A stretch of DNA of 44,957 nt from a virus. Both the position numbers and the translations under genes were made by a program. Below, piece by piece: positions 32,066 through 41,205 of the stretch. The stretch spans positions 1-44,957 of the IMG/VR virus record IMGVR_UViG_3300036804_000351; one strand, given 5' to 3'. The notes under the pieces were generated by a model. The model made no database searches. It was not told where the DNA came from and saw only the letters and a program-made list of their open reading frames with translations. Position 1 is the first letter of the stretch. The number at the start of each line of letters is the position of its first letter.

Positions 32066-32803
32066 ATGAGCTTTAATCAGGATATTCAGGCGCTGGAGCC
32101 GGGCCAACTGGTTCAGCTAATTGAAATAGACGGCACGGCGTTTGGCTTAGATACGGTTTTACGTTTTCATGCGCACAATATTGACCCCACCGGCTGGAAG
32201 TCATTTGCCTCTGATAACCTCCCATCTATCATCTGGCAGGGAAACGAATACGATCCCCATCCCTACGAGTTAAAGGGGCTGGAGTTATCCAGCACGGGCT
32301 CACAGCCGACCCCGACGCTTTCGGTTGGCAACGTGGGCAACTACGTCACGGCGCTGTGCCTGCAGTACGACGACATGGTAAAAGCAAAAGTTAAAGTGCA
32401 CACCACGCTGGCCAAATACCTTGATGCAGCGAACTGGACGGCGGGCAACCCGACGGCCAGCCCGATTGATGAACGCGTACAGCTTTACTACATCAACGCC
32501 AAAAAAGCCGAGACGCGCATTCAGATCGACTTCGAACTGTGTTCTCCCTTCGATGTTCAGAGCCTGCAACTTCCGACTCGCCAGATAACCCCGGTTTGCA
32601 CCTGGTGCATGCGCGGATGGTATCGAACGGGGACCGGCTGCGATTACAACGGCACTAATTACTTTCTGAAAGACGGAACGCCGACGAGCAATCCCGCGTT
32701 GGATGTGTGCGGCGGCCGGATGTCGGATTGTAAATTGCGGTTTGGTACCGAAAATCCGTTACCTTTCGGCGGCTTCCCGGCGGCTAACCTGCAGGGGAAA
32801 TAA
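32066..32803 (+). CDS. Minor tail protein, gpL-like
   Basis: A 245-residue protein with the gpL pattern (SFNQDIQALEPGQLVQLIEI at the start; a C-terminal Cys cluster CTWCMRG...GTGC...DVCGGRMSDC). In lambda gpL this cluster binds an iron-sulfur centre; the same Cys are present here. Tail-tip hub component. Confidence 0.92.
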   Translation: MSFNQDIQALEPGQLVQLIEIDGTAFGLDTVLRFHAHNIDPTGWKSFASDNLPSIIWQGNEYDPHPYELKGLELSSTGSQPTPTLSVGNVGNYVTALCLQYDDMVKAKVKVHTTLAKYLDAANWTAGNPTASPIDERVQLYYINAKKAETRIQIDFELCSPFDVQSLQLPTRQITPVCTWCMRGWYRTGTGCDYNGTNYFLKDGTPTSNPALDVCGGRMSDCKLRFGTENPLPFGGFPAANLQGK

Positions 32804-32805
32804 TC

Positions 32806-33525
32806 ATGCGAAAAAAACTGATCAGCGAAATCCGCGCGCACGTGGCTGCCGAGTATCCGAACGAGGCCTGTGGGCTGATCGTCGAAACCGGTACCGGTCA
32901 GCGTTTTATTCCCTGTCGTAACATCGCCGAAAACGCGGCTGAAACCTTCACGCTGTCGCCGGATGATTATTTGGCGGCGGCTGAGGCCGGTGACGTCATC
33001 ATGGTGATCCACTCTCACCCCGATGTGGTGCAGCTGGTGCCGTCAGAAATGGACCGCATCCAGTGCGACCACTCCGGCGTTGAGTGGGGGATCATGTCGT
33101 GGCCGGACGGTGATTTTTGTACGCTGTCACCGCGCGGAGATCGTGAACTCGCGGGGCGGCGCTGGGTGCTGGGGCATGCTGACTGCTGGTCACTCATCAT
33201 GGACTACTACCGGATGGAGCACGGCATTGCCGTAAAAGATTACTCGGTTGACCGTGAGTGGTGGGTCGACGGGAAAGAAAATCTCTATGACGATAACTGG
33301 CAGGCAGAAGGGTTCGTTGAAATTGATGCCAGCAGCATGCAGCCTGGCGATATGATCATGATGCGCGTTCAGGCGCCGGTGACCAATCACGCGGCGATTT
33401 ATCTTGGCGATAACATCATGGTTCACCACCTGTTTGGCAACCTTTCTGCCCGCGTTCCGTACGGCAAATATTATCGTGACCGGACGGTGCGCGTCGTCCG
33501 CCATAAGGAGTTAATGCATGCTTAA
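32806..33525 (+). CDS. Tail tip peptidase, gpK-like
   Basis: A 239-residue two-domain protein. The N-terminal JAMM/MPN domain has HSHPDVVQLVPSEMD (His69, His71, Ser80, Asp83). The C-terminal NlpC/P60 domain has HADCWSLIMDYY with catalytic Cys127 and NHAAIYLG with His195. Both catalytic sets are intact. Needed for tail-tip assembly and perhaps peptidoglycan opening at entry. Confidence 0.92.
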   Translation: MRKKLISEIRAHVAAEYPNEACGLIVETGTGQRFIPCRNIAENAAETFTLSPDDYLAAAEAGDVIMVIHSHPDVVQLVPSEMDRIQCDHSGVEWGIMSWPDGDFCTLSPRGDRELAGRRWVLGHADCWSLIMDYYRMEHGIAVKDYSVDREWWVDGKENLYDDNWQAEGFVEIDASSMQPGDMIMMRVQAPVTNHAAIYLGDNIMVHHLFGNLSARVPYGKYYRDRTVRVVRHKELMHA

Positions 33526-34135
33526 GACAATGACCCTGAAAGGTGGTCTTGCGAAGAAATTCGGTAAAGTTCACCGGTTCCACGTGGGGGATCTAAATGA
33601 GTTTCTGCGCGCGATGTGCTCGCAGGTTAAGGGGTTCAAAAAATACGTATCGAATGCGCACCTCAAAGGTGTGAAGTTCGCTTTCTACAGCGGCAAGAAT
33701 AATATCTCACTCGAGGAGTTCGATATGTCCGCGGCTGCCACCGAATACACGATGGTGCCGGTGATTGAAGGGGCGAAACAGGCCGGTGTGCTGCAGATCG
33801 TGATTGGGGCCGTGGCTCTGGTTGCTGCGTTCTTTACAGCCGGCGCATCATTCGCAGCGTTTGCCGGGATAAGTGCGGCCACTGCGGCGGCGACAACGAC
33901 TGCGCTGGTAGGTATTGGTCTTAGTATGACGATCGGCGGTGTGGTGCAGATGCTCACGCCACAGCCAAGTTTTAACGTCGGGGCATCGTCTGATTCCGAC
34001 AACAAAGCCAACTATGCCTTCGGCGCGCCGGTGAATACGGTGGCTATGGGTTATCCGGTACCGCTGCTTTATGGTCAGCGTGAAATCGGCGGTGCAATCA
34101 TCAGCGCGGGGATTTTCTCCAGCGATCAGCAGTGA
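33518..34135 (+). CDS. Tail assembly protein, gpI-like
   Basis: A 205-residue protein with LKGGLAKKFGKVHRFHVGD at the start, a long hydrophobic/Ala-Gly segment near 90-150 (VLQIVIGAVALVAAFFTAG), and the C-terminal APVNTVAMGYPVPLLYGQR block of gpI. Overlaps K by 8 bases. Confidence 0.9.
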   Translation: MLKTMTLKGGLAKKFGKVHRFHVGDLNEFLRAMCSQVKGFKKYVSNAHLKGVKFAFYSGKNNISLEEFDMSAAATEYTMVPVIEGAKQAGVLQIVIGAVALVAAFFTAGASFAAFAGISAATAAATTTALVGIGLSMTIGGVVQMLTPQPSFNVGASSDSDNKANYAFGAPVNTVAMGYPVPLLYGQREIGGAIISAGIFSSDQQ

Positions 34136-34155
34136 AAAAAATACAATTTCCAACT

Positions 34156-34177
34156 AACCCGCTTCGGCGGGTTTTTT
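34156..34177 (+). terminator. Terminator between I and J
   Basis: AACCCGC (34156-34162), TTCG, GCGGGTT (34167-34173), T run. Followed 13 bases later by the J start. Confidence 0.75.
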
Positions 34178-34189
34178 AATGGGTGAAAT

Positions 34190-37100
34190 ATGCGACTTCT
34201 TGAAGGTGATACCATTATCCAGGGTGCAAAAGGTGGCGGGGGCAGTGCCCATACACCAGTCGAACAGGCCGACGATCTGCTCTCGGAAGCAAAACTAAAA
34301 ATGGTTATCGCCCTTTCAGAGGGTGAGATTCAGGGTGATCTGGTTGCTCAGCAAATTTTCCTTAACGATACCCAGCTGGCTAACGACGACGGCACGTATA
34401 ACTTCACCGGTGTAAAATGGGATTACCGCAAAGGAACGCAGGATCAGACCTATCTGCAGGGCATGCCGGAAATTGACAACGAATCTTCCGTAGGCATTGA
34501 AGTCAAAGAAGCCTCGCCGTGGACACGTCAGTTTTCAAACCTGACGCTCGATGCCATCCGTATCAAGCTGAGCCTGCCTATTCAGTATCAGTACAAAGAT
34601 AACGGTGACATGGTGGGTACCGTCACCCAGTATGCAATTGACCTTTCTACTGATGGCGCCGCCTACAAGACAGTGGTAAACGGCAAATTCGATGGGAAAA
34701 CCACATCGGAGTATCAGCGAGATCACCGTATTGATCTCCCCTCCGCCACTACTGGCTGGACGATACGTGTCCGGCGCATCACCGCCGATTCGACTTCGAC
34801 CAAACTCATCAATGCCTTCAAAGTATTTTCATTTGCTGAGGTGATCGACAGCAAGCTGCGCTATCCGAATACTGCACTGCTCTATATCGAACTGGATTCC
34901 AGCCAGTTCAACGGAAGCGTGCCGAAAACAACGTGCAAGCCAAAGGGAAAGCTGATCCGGGTGCCCACCACCTATGATCCGGTAACCAGAACTTACAGCG
35001 GGACGTGGGCAGGTGATTTCAAAATTGCCTACAGCAATAATCCAGCGTGGATTTTTTACGACCTGGTGCTGGATGAAATTTACGGCATGGGCAACCGCGT
35101 AGACGCAACCATGATCGACAAATGGGAGCTTTACAGCATCGCGCAATATTGCGACGCGGCAGTGTCCGACGGCGCCGGCGGCACCGAACCACGCTTTACC
35201 TGTAACGTTTTCATTCAGAGACAGCAGGACGCTTATACCGTTTTGCGAGATCTTGCCGCCATCTTCCGTGGGATCACGTTCTGGGGAAACGATCAGATAT
35301 TTGTGCGCGCTGATGTGCCACAGGATGATGTTGATTTCACATACCACAGCTCTAACGTAGTCGACGGCCTGTTCACCTACGCTGGGGGTTCCTATAAAAA
35401 CCGGTTTTCATCCTGTCAGGTCAGTTGGTCTGATCCGGGTAATCACTTTTCCGACACCCCTGAAAGTGTTTACGAGCCAGAACTGGTAGAGCGTTATAAC
35501 TGGAATGAAACTCAGCTGACGGCAATTGGTTGCACCTCTCAGAGTGAGGCACACCGTCGCGGTCGCTGGGTGATCCTGTCAAATGCGAAAGACGGTACGG
35601 TCTCATTCGGCGTCGGTCTTGATGGTTACATTCCGATGCCCGCTGAGATTATCGGGATTGCCGATCCGTTCAGAGCCGGGAAAGCCAACGGTGGACGCAT
35701 CAGTGCGGTGAATGGCAGAAATGTCACGCTTGATCGTACAGCTGACTATGGGATCGGCGATCGTCTTGTGGTGAACTTACCGGATGGTACAGCGCAGACC
35801 CGGACAATCAGCGCCGTGAGCACCGATAAGAAAACGTTCACGGTGGCAACAGCATACCGGATGACGCCGGTCGCTGGCGCTGTATGGGCCATCGACAGCG
35901 ATAACTTAGCGATACAATATTTTCGGATCACGTCCATCGCGTCGAATGATGACGGCACCTTTACGGTAGCCGGTGTTCAGCACGACCCTAATAAATACCG
36001 GTATATCGATGACGGCGTAAAAGTCGACTCTGCGCCGATCACCGTGACGCCAACCAACGTCATGAAAGCACCTGCCAATATCGTGGTCACAGAAGTTGAC
36101 CATATCGCGCAGGGGCTTACCGTTGCGACGCTGCAGGCGTCTTGGGACAAAGTGGAAGGGGCAATCAATTACACCGCGCAGTGGCGCAAAGACAACGGCG
36201 ACTGGGTAAACGTAGGAAAAACCAGTGCTCAGGGCTTCACCATTCAGGGGATTTATGCCGGTGTTTATGATGTGCGGGTGCGTGCTGTTAATGCCGTAGA
36301 TGTTTCTTCTCCGTGGGGATACGCTGATTCCACAGCTTTAAACGGCAAAGTGGGCAGGCCCGGAACACCTACCAATCTGCTGGCCAGCGACAATGTCATT
36401 TTCAATATCAACGTAACCTGGGCCTTTCCGGAAGGTTCCGGAGATACTGCTTATACAGAAATCCAGCAATCCACAACGGCTGATAATGAGAATGCACAAC
36501 TTCTGGCGTTGGTCCCGTATCCTTCGGCAAGTTATCAGCATGGGCCACTGGCCGCCGGAATACGGCGCTGGTATCGCGCCCGGCTCATTGACAGGATTGG
36601 TAACGTTGGGGGCTGGACTGATTTTGTTACCGGGATGTCTTCGACCGACGCTGAGGCAATTCTTACTTACCTCACCGGGCAGATTAATGAGACTCAACTT
36701 GCTCAGGATCTGCTGTCTAAAATCAACAACGCAATCACTGAGGAGGAGCTGGCTGACGTTCGCAGCGATATCGGGGAAACGAAAGGCCGCCTTGGTTCTC
36801 TGGCTGAAGGTGTCCTGAATAACATCATTGCCATAAAAGACAATGACGAGTTGATCCGCGAGCTGTCTGCACAGACAGGCCAGAACGTTGCGACCATCTA
36901 CCAGAAACTGCAGGTGCTTACGTCCGCCGACAGCGCCTTTGCACAGCAGCTGGATGTTATTGGCGCACAGATGGCGAATAACACCGCGGCGATCACCACT
37001 GAGCAAACCGCGCGGGTAGAGGGCGATCTGGCTTTAGCTTCCCGCATCACATTGCTGGGTACATCCGTGGGAGACAACAGCGCCGCTATTCTGGCCGAGC

Positions 37101-37891
37101 AAACTGCGCGGGTGGAAGGGGACACTGCCAACGCTCAGGCGATCACTGACCTTTCAACAACCGTTGGGCAGAACACCGCTCAGATCACCAATCTCAGTGA
37201 AGTGGTCAGTGATATCAGCGGTTCGGTGGCCACACAGTTGGATGGTGTAAATGCATCGAACCACAACAATGCCGAAGCCAATTTGTTCCAGGCAGTATCA
37301 GAAGTGTTGGCCGACGCCAGTGTTACGACCCTGACAAAAGCGGTAGCGAATAACGAGGTTGCTTCTGCTCAGAAGATTGAGACGCTGACGGCGCAAATGA
37401 ATGACACCAAAGCACAGGTTCAAACAACCGCGGCTGCGGTTACCACTCTTTCAGGGCAGGTCACCGCAAGCTACAACATCAAGGTTGGGGTGACATCAGG
37501 CGGAGCCTATTACGGTGCCGGGATGGCGATTGGTCTTAGCAACGAAACCGGCACCGTACAGTCTCAGGTGCTCTTTTCCACCGACCGGTTTGCAATCCTC
37601 CCCGGCTCAACGGGAAGCGCGAGCAGTGCGGTTGCCCCGTTCGTTCTTGATGGCGGTCAGGTATTCATGAACTCAGCGGTGATTAAAGACGGGTTCATCA
37701 CGAATGCTATGATCGGTAGTTACATTCAGTCGAACAATTACGTTGCGAATACCTCAGGCTGGCAAATTAACAAGTCGGGGACATTTTATATCAACGGTAC
37801 GGCGGGGACGGGTAAAATGGTCATTACCAATACGCTTATCCAGATATATGACAATAATAATGTCCTGCGGGTCCGAATGGGCCTTTGGTAA
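34190..37891 (+). CDS. Host specificity protein J, central tail fibre
   Basis: A 1233-residue tail tip/fibre protein. N-terminal GAKGGGGSAHTPVEQADDLL and the LSEGEIQGDL hub region; fibronectin-type domains around 640-830 (VTLQASWDKVEGAINYTAQW shown in part); long helical stalk 840-1090 with repeated 'TEQTARVEGD' units; C-terminal ~110 residues (GGAYYGAGMAIGLSNETG, IKDGFITNAMIGSYIQS) is the DUF1983-type receptor end. It picks the outer-membrane receptor. Lambda J uses LamB and relatives use FhuA; the receptor here is unknown. Confidence 0.93.
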   Translation: MRLLEGDTIIQGAKGGGGSAHTPVEQADDLLSEAKLKMVIALSEGEIQGDLVAQQIFLNDTQLANDDGTYNFTGVKWDYRKGTQDQTYLQGMPEIDNESSVGIEVKEASPWTRQFSNLTLDAIRIKLSLPIQYQYKDNGDMVGTVTQYAIDLSTDGAAYKTVVNGKFDGKTTSEYQRDHRIDLPSATTGWTIRVRRITADSTSTKLINAFKVFSFAEVIDSKLRYPNTALLYIELDSSQFNGSVPKTTCKPKGKLIRVPTTYDPVTRTYSGTWAGDFKIAYSNNPAWIFYDLVLDEIYGMGNRVDATMIDKWELYSIAQYCDAAVSDGAGGTEPRFTCNVFIQRQQDAYTVLRDLAAIFRGITFWGNDQIFVRADVPQDDVDFTYHSSNVVDGLFTYAGGSYKNRFSSCQVSWSDPGNHFSDTPESVYEPELVERYNWNETQLTAIGCTSQSEAHRRGRWVILSNAKDGTVSFGVGLDGYIPMPAEIIGIADPFRAGKANGGRISAVNGRNVTLDRTADYGIGDRLVVNLPDGTAQTRTISAVSTDKKTFTVATAYRMTPVAGAVWAIDSDNLAIQYFRITSIASNDDGTFTVAGVQHDPNKYRYIDDGVKVDSAPITVTPTNVMKAPANIVVTEVDHIAQGLTVATLQASWDKVEGAINYTAQWRKDNGDWVNVGKTSAQGFTIQGIYAGVYDVRVRAVNAVDVSSPWGYADSTALNGKVGRPGTPTNLLASDNVIFNINVTWAFPEGSGDTAYTEIQQSTTADNENAQLLALVPYPSASYQHGPLAAGIRRWYRARLIDRIGNVGGWTDFVTGMSSTDAEAILTYLTGQINETQLAQDLLSKINNAITEEELADVRSDIGETKGRLGSLAEGVLNNIIAIKDNDELIRELSAQTGQNVATIYQKLQVLTSADSAFAQQLDVIGAQMANNTAAITTEQTARVEGDLALASRITLLGTSVGDNSAAILAEQTARVEGDTANAQAITDLSTTVGQNTAQITNLSEVVSDISGSVATQLDGVNASNHNNAEANLFQAVSEVLADASVTTLTKAVANNEVASAQKIETLTAQMNDTKAQVQTTAAAVTTLSGQVTASYNIKVGVTSGGAYYGAGMAIGLSNETGTVQSQVLFSTDRFAILPGSTGSASSAVAPFVLDGGQVFMNSAVIKDGFITNAMIGSYIQSNNYVANTSGWQINKSGTFYINGTAGTGKMVITNTLIQIYDNNNVLRVRMGLW

Positions 37892-37900
37892 GGAGACAGC

Positions 37901-38203
37901 ATGCCACAGGGGATACAATGCTGGGATGCCTCAGGAAATTTAGTCGCTGACATTGGCGACTATAACCTGCGGCTAATCGGGTCAGTAAATATTACCGCAC
38001 CAACAGGCAGCACGCCGGTAACAACCGCCTATGCAGGTGTGACGTCTGCGGGTTATTTTGCTGTTCCGGTGGCTGCTTCCAGCGGGGCTTACACTCTAAA
38101 TTATTACGCATGCAGGGCTTATGATGGCGGGATAAGGACGTATGCTACGTTACCGGCTGCTGTTGCTAACACCTTAACAATAAACATATACGGGTTTATA
38201 TGA
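37901..38203 (+). CDS. Tail-tip accessory protein
   Basis: A 100-residue protein starting MPQGIQCWDASGNLVADIGD, of the short-beta-strand type that follows J in many lambda-like phages (DUF6453-like). It begins 10 bases after J. Shares the 'NA-x-Tyr-Gly-Val-T-Ala-GYF' pattern with the next gene, so the two may be diverged copies. Probably a J-associated or side structure. Confidence 0.7.
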   Translation: MPQGIQCWDASGNLVADIGDYNLRLIGSVNITAPTGSTPVTTAYAGVTSAGYFAVPVAASSGAYTLNYYACRAYDGGIRTYATLPAAVANTLTINIYGFI

Positions 38204-38847
38204 GTGGATTTCAGACATATAACACGAATGGCGCGCTGGTCGTTAGTTCTGATCATACTGGTACTTATTATCGGGATTCCAAAGCATATGCCGCTATAAC
38301 TGACGCCGGATATTTTAATATAAACACAGCATTAGGTAATGGTACTGATATGGGGTATGTCAGTAATCCCTATGTTGCCGACGCTAATTTGCTGTGGTTT
38401 AAATTTAATAACAACGCCAAAATGATTTTCAATGGAGGCTCTCCATATGCAACAGCCAATGCGGGGACAATGGCAAGGACAGCCAGTAATATAGCTGTTA
38501 CAAGTGGTTATCTTGACGTATTCGACTCAACAGGAAAGCTGGTCTGGTCAGCGGTAACTGCGTCTAAGATACCGCGTATCCAAGGTTTTTTTGATATACC
38601 GGCCAATTACGACCTGGACAACACTGCATACTCTCAGGCCATAGGCACGAACTCATGGCTGCTTTCAAGTAACGCACCATCCAATATGGGCGGGGATGGC
38701 GGAACGTCCGGTTACTCGGGGATCATGTTCAAATATGCGTCAGGCACCTTACAGGCAATATGGGCAAGGCAGAATCAGTACACCTGGGCACAGATGATGA
38801 AACCTTATGGTCTGAGGATCCCTTATGCAATTTTCCCTAATCTTTGA
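38200..38847 (+). CDS. Tail-tip/fibre accessory protein
   Basis: A 215-residue protein starting MSGFQTYNTNGALVVSSDH (ATGA overlap with the previous gene). Beta-rich and Asn/Thr/Gly-rich, with a repeat of the short accessory domain (DSTGKLVWSAVTASKIPR) in the second half. Likely part of the distal tail. No catalytic motif. Confidence 0.7.
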   Translation: MSGFQTYNTNGALVVSSDHTGTYYRDSKAYAAITDAGYFNINTALGNGTDMGYVSNPYVADANLLWFKFNNNAKMIFNGGSPYATANAGTMARTASNIAVTSGYLDVFDSTGKLVWSAVTASKIPRIQGFFDIPANYDLDNTAYSQAIGTNSWLLSSNAPSNMGGDGGTSGYSGIMFKYASGTLQAIWARQNQYTWAQMMKPYGLRIPYAIFPNL

Positions 38848-38929
38848 TTAAATATATTTATCTAAGAGATCTCTTTTCGGATTTGATTTATTTGAACCGC
38901 AAGGATTAAATAAAAAGAAAGGAGTGAAA

Positions 38930-39217
38930 ATGAAAGGCTATTTGATACTGCTTCTCGTAATGATATTTACCGGATGCTCCTCAGGAGATAATAATGCAAC
39001 TTATCCATTTCGTGCAGGAGAACTAAGAGTAACCGGTAATGCAACTGCGTTATATGATGTTAACGAAAATGGAGAAGCGACAAATATTCGTATTTTAAGC
39101 GCGGAGCCACGCTATTATTTTGAAAAATCGCTTTATAAGGATATAGAGAAATGGCACTTCAAAAAGTCACACCCGCGAAAAAATGTGCAGGTTACTGTCC
39201 ATTATCAAATTGACTGA
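38930..39217 (+). CDS. Lipoprotein with TonB C-terminal domain
   Basis: A 95-residue lipoprotein. Signal peptide KGYLILLLVMIFTGC with lipobox Cys16, then directly a TonB-type C-terminal domain: ELRVTGNATALYDVNENGEA, NIRILSAEPRYYFEKSLYKD, IEKWHFKK. The E. coli TonB tail has the same blocks in order: 'ALRIEGQVKVKFDVTPDG', 'NVQILSAKPANMFEREV' and 'MRRWRYEPG'. It lacks the N-terminal helix and Pro-rich linker of TonB, so it cannot draw energy from ExbB/D. AAAGGAG lies 6 bases before the ATG; terminator follows. AT-rich insert between J-region genes and the side fibre. Likely made in the lysogen or late and could bind TonB boxes of outer-membrane receptors (inference). Confidence 0.88.
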   Translation: MKGYLILLLVMIFTGCSSGDNNATYPFRAGELRVTGNATALYDVNENGEATNIRILSAEPRYYFEKSLYKDIEKWHFKKSHPRKNVQVTVHYQID

Positions 39218-39232
39218 CAATCTATAAATCAG

Positions 39233-39256
39233 AACTCGCTTCGGCGGGTTTTTTTA
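39233..39256 (+). terminator. Terminator after TonB-domain lipoprotein
   Basis: AACTCGC (39233-39239), TTCG, GCGGGTT (39244-39250), seven T. It is followed 17 bases later by the tail fibre start and marks the lipoprotein as an independent insert. Confidence 0.75.
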
Positions 39257-39272
39257 TGCCCGGAGAAAATGA

Positions 39273-40304
39273 ATGGGACTTTACAAAGCAGGTACAATCG
39301 CAATTTCCACCGCTGGCGCGGCCACCGGTACCGGAACAGCATGGACCACAGCAGGCACGGGGATCAGAACCGGACAGACTATTCTGGTGAATACTAATCC
39401 TGCGCAGCAGTTCACCATCCAGGCGATTAACAACGCGACGAGTCTGACGCTCTCACCAAATCCGACAGCTGCCATCGCCGCCGGAACAACTTATGCCATT
39501 CTGACAACAGATGCGCTTTCGGTTGACGGCCTCGGTTCGCAGGTTGCAGAAGCCATCACCTATTTCAAAACATCTCTTAATGACAGAGCGGCTGCGGGTG
39601 CGAATGCTGATATCACATCATTGGGCGGTTTAACCACACCATTATCTATTGGGCAGGGCGGCACAGGCGCAAATGCGGCATCAGTTGCCCGTACAAACCT
39701 TGGCGCTGCCGGAATTAACTTCGCCAATGAATTTCAGGGGATCCAGACATTCAACGATGTTCTGCGTATTAAACCTTCAAGTTCAGCAACAGCATTGGCG
39801 CATTTATGGTTCTACGATTTGGGCGCTACTCAATCGCGTGGCTTAGTTTATGCAGCCCCTGCAAGTACGGGGCGGATTTCGATAAGACCAGATAGCACTG
39901 CCGGAGATGGTTACTCATGCACTTTTGATACGGCAGGTAAGATCACGTGTGCATCGTTAACACAGACATCTGATGCCCGCTCGAAGAAAGTCGTTGAGCA
40001 GGTGACAGGTGCCTTAGCGAAACTGGGCCAGATAAGAGGTCTGACATACAGCCTTCGTGTGACAGAAAACCAATGGGTCGATGGTGCCGGGGTATTGGCG
40101 CAGGAATTAGAAGCCGTATTGCCATGTGCTGTTACATCGGGTAATGATGGGTTTGATACTGATGGAAATAAGATAACAGACGCCAAGTCAGTAGATTACT
40201 CAGCCCTATCGGCGCTTTATGTAGAAGCATTCAGAGAGGTTACTGAGAGGCTAGAGGCTTTAGAAAAAAGCTTGCCCAAACAGGATGCTGAAAAAACTTC
40301 ATAA
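39273..40304 (+). CDS. Tail fibre with S74 autocleaving chaperone domain
   Basis: A 343-residue fibre. N-terminal ~90 residues attach to the tail (GLYKAGTIAISTAGAATGTG, shared with many lambda side fibres), then 'LSIGQGGTGANAASVARTNLG', the usual fibre repeat. The C-terminal ~115 residues are an S74 intramolecular chaperone: TSDARSKKVVEQ with the Ser/Asp cleavage site, DGAGVLAQELEAVLP, VDYSALSALYVEAFRE. It helps trimerise the fibre and then cuts itself off. Confidence 0.9.
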   Translation: MGLYKAGTIAISTAGAATGTGTAWTTAGTGIRTGQTILVNTNPAQQFTIQAINNATSLTLSPNPTAAIAAGTTYAILTTDALSVDGLGSQVAEAITYFKTSLNDRAAAGANADITSLGGLTTPLSIGQGGTGANAASVARTNLGAAGINFANEFQGIQTFNDVLRIKPSSSATALAHLWFYDLGATQSRGLVYAAPASTGRISIRPDSTAGDGYSCTFDTAGKITCASLTQTSDARSKKVVEQVTGALAKLGQIRGLTYSLRVTENQWVDGAGVLAQELEAVLPCAVTSGNDGFDTDGNKITDAKSVDYSALSALYVEAFREVTERLEALEKSLPKQDAEKTS

Positions 40305-40396
40305 CTTTCTTCCTTTGCCGATCAGAAAACTAACTCGCCTCAAAACCCCTTTCCTCATTTTCGTATGCTAGGCTCATAAAAAACTTTGAGGTGTTT

Positions 40397-40591
40397 ATGC
40401 TTACAGACGAAGAACATTTGTTAATACGTCAGGAGATCGGTGATGCGGTCGCTGTTGTCCTTGAACAAGGTAAGATTGTGAGTGTGGAAACAATCATTAC
40501 GCAGCTGGAGCAAAAACAGCAAAAAGTGGTTCATCTGCATCATAAAGATAGGTTCAAGCACGCCATCGAATTTCTGATCTCAATGTCATAA
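40397..40591 (+). CDS. Small protein downstream of tail fibre
   Basis: A 64-residue helical protein starting MLTDEEHLLIRQEIGDAV with GAGG 6 bases upstream. Gln/His-rich centre (QLEQKQQKVVHLHHKD). Similar short proteins often follow the last tail gene in enterobacterial prophages. Function unknown; it may belong to the accessory end. Confidence 0.6.
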   Translation: MLTDEEHLLIRQEIGDAVAVVLEQGKIVSVETIITQLEQKQQKVVHLHHKDRFKHAIEFLISMS

Positions 40592-41173
40592 AAAAGCCCT
40601 CGCAAGAGGGCCAGTGAACATCACCAAATTTAGTTTCGGAACGAGAGCTATGCTCCCGAAGAGATATTAGTGGCTTTAATAAATTTCGCTTAAGAAAAAA
40701 GGTTTCGTAATTAAAGAAACTCTGGGATGTTTTACGAATAAAAAAAGCCCGCTCGGACAGCGGGCTAATATCAAAGTTATCAACATTACTTAGTACTGGA
40801 AGGTAGTCACTCCATCCAATGTTAATTTTAGTTTAAGACAGTATAAAAGCTATTTTTTGGACAAAAAGAACCCACCGGCTAGGTGGGCTATTCAAGGAAA
40901 GAATGTTTGCGGCCTTGGCAGGCTTGCTGCTCTTTTGTCAGCTCCTCTAAGAATAGTCTGATGCCTTGTGTTTTCCAGATTGAAAGCAAAAAAACACTTT
41001 CGGTAGAGAGTGGGCAGAATGCGTGTTCTAAGGCTTGCTTACGAAATGTAATGGTTTAACGGCCTCAATCATTTCATGACTTCCCTTTCAGGCAAGTTTA
41101 TTTTCCCTAAGATCAGGCCCCTAAGATTTACTTCCCCATCAGACCTTCACAATCCCAGTCCACCATGATTATA
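40592..41173 (-). other. Gene-free stretch with four leftward terminators
   Basis: About 580 bases without a supported gene. Four hairpins are each preceded on the plus strand by an A-tract, so each would end leftward transcription: 40596-40611 (GCCCTC/GAGGGC), 40746-40766 (8-bp AGCCCGCT/AGCGGGCT), 40871-40887 (CCCACC/GGTGGG) and 40995-41012 (CACTTTC/GAGAGTG). No leftward gene lies to the right before 41838. They may end small leftward RNAs, or insulate the prophage end from the integrase transcript. Confidence 0.55.
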
Positions 41174-41189
41174 CTGTATGCATAACCAG
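41146..41189 (+). promoter_or_regulatory. LexA-controlled promoter
   Basis: TTCACA at 41146-41151, an 18-base spacer and TATACT at 41170-41175. The LexA-box-like sequence CTGTATGCATAACCAG lies at 41174-41189, overlapping the -10. It matches the consensus CTGT-N8-ACAG except for one base (CCAG). Compare the umuDC box TACTGTATATAAAAACAGTA. It drives the two genes that follow. Confidence 0.75.
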
Positions 41190-41205
41190 TGTTCATGAGG
41201 TGGCT

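Noticed and set aside
36338-37006. 222-codon leftward frame within J
   Set aside because: Fully antisense to the J stalk, where repeated codons keep the reverse frame open; no ribosome site.
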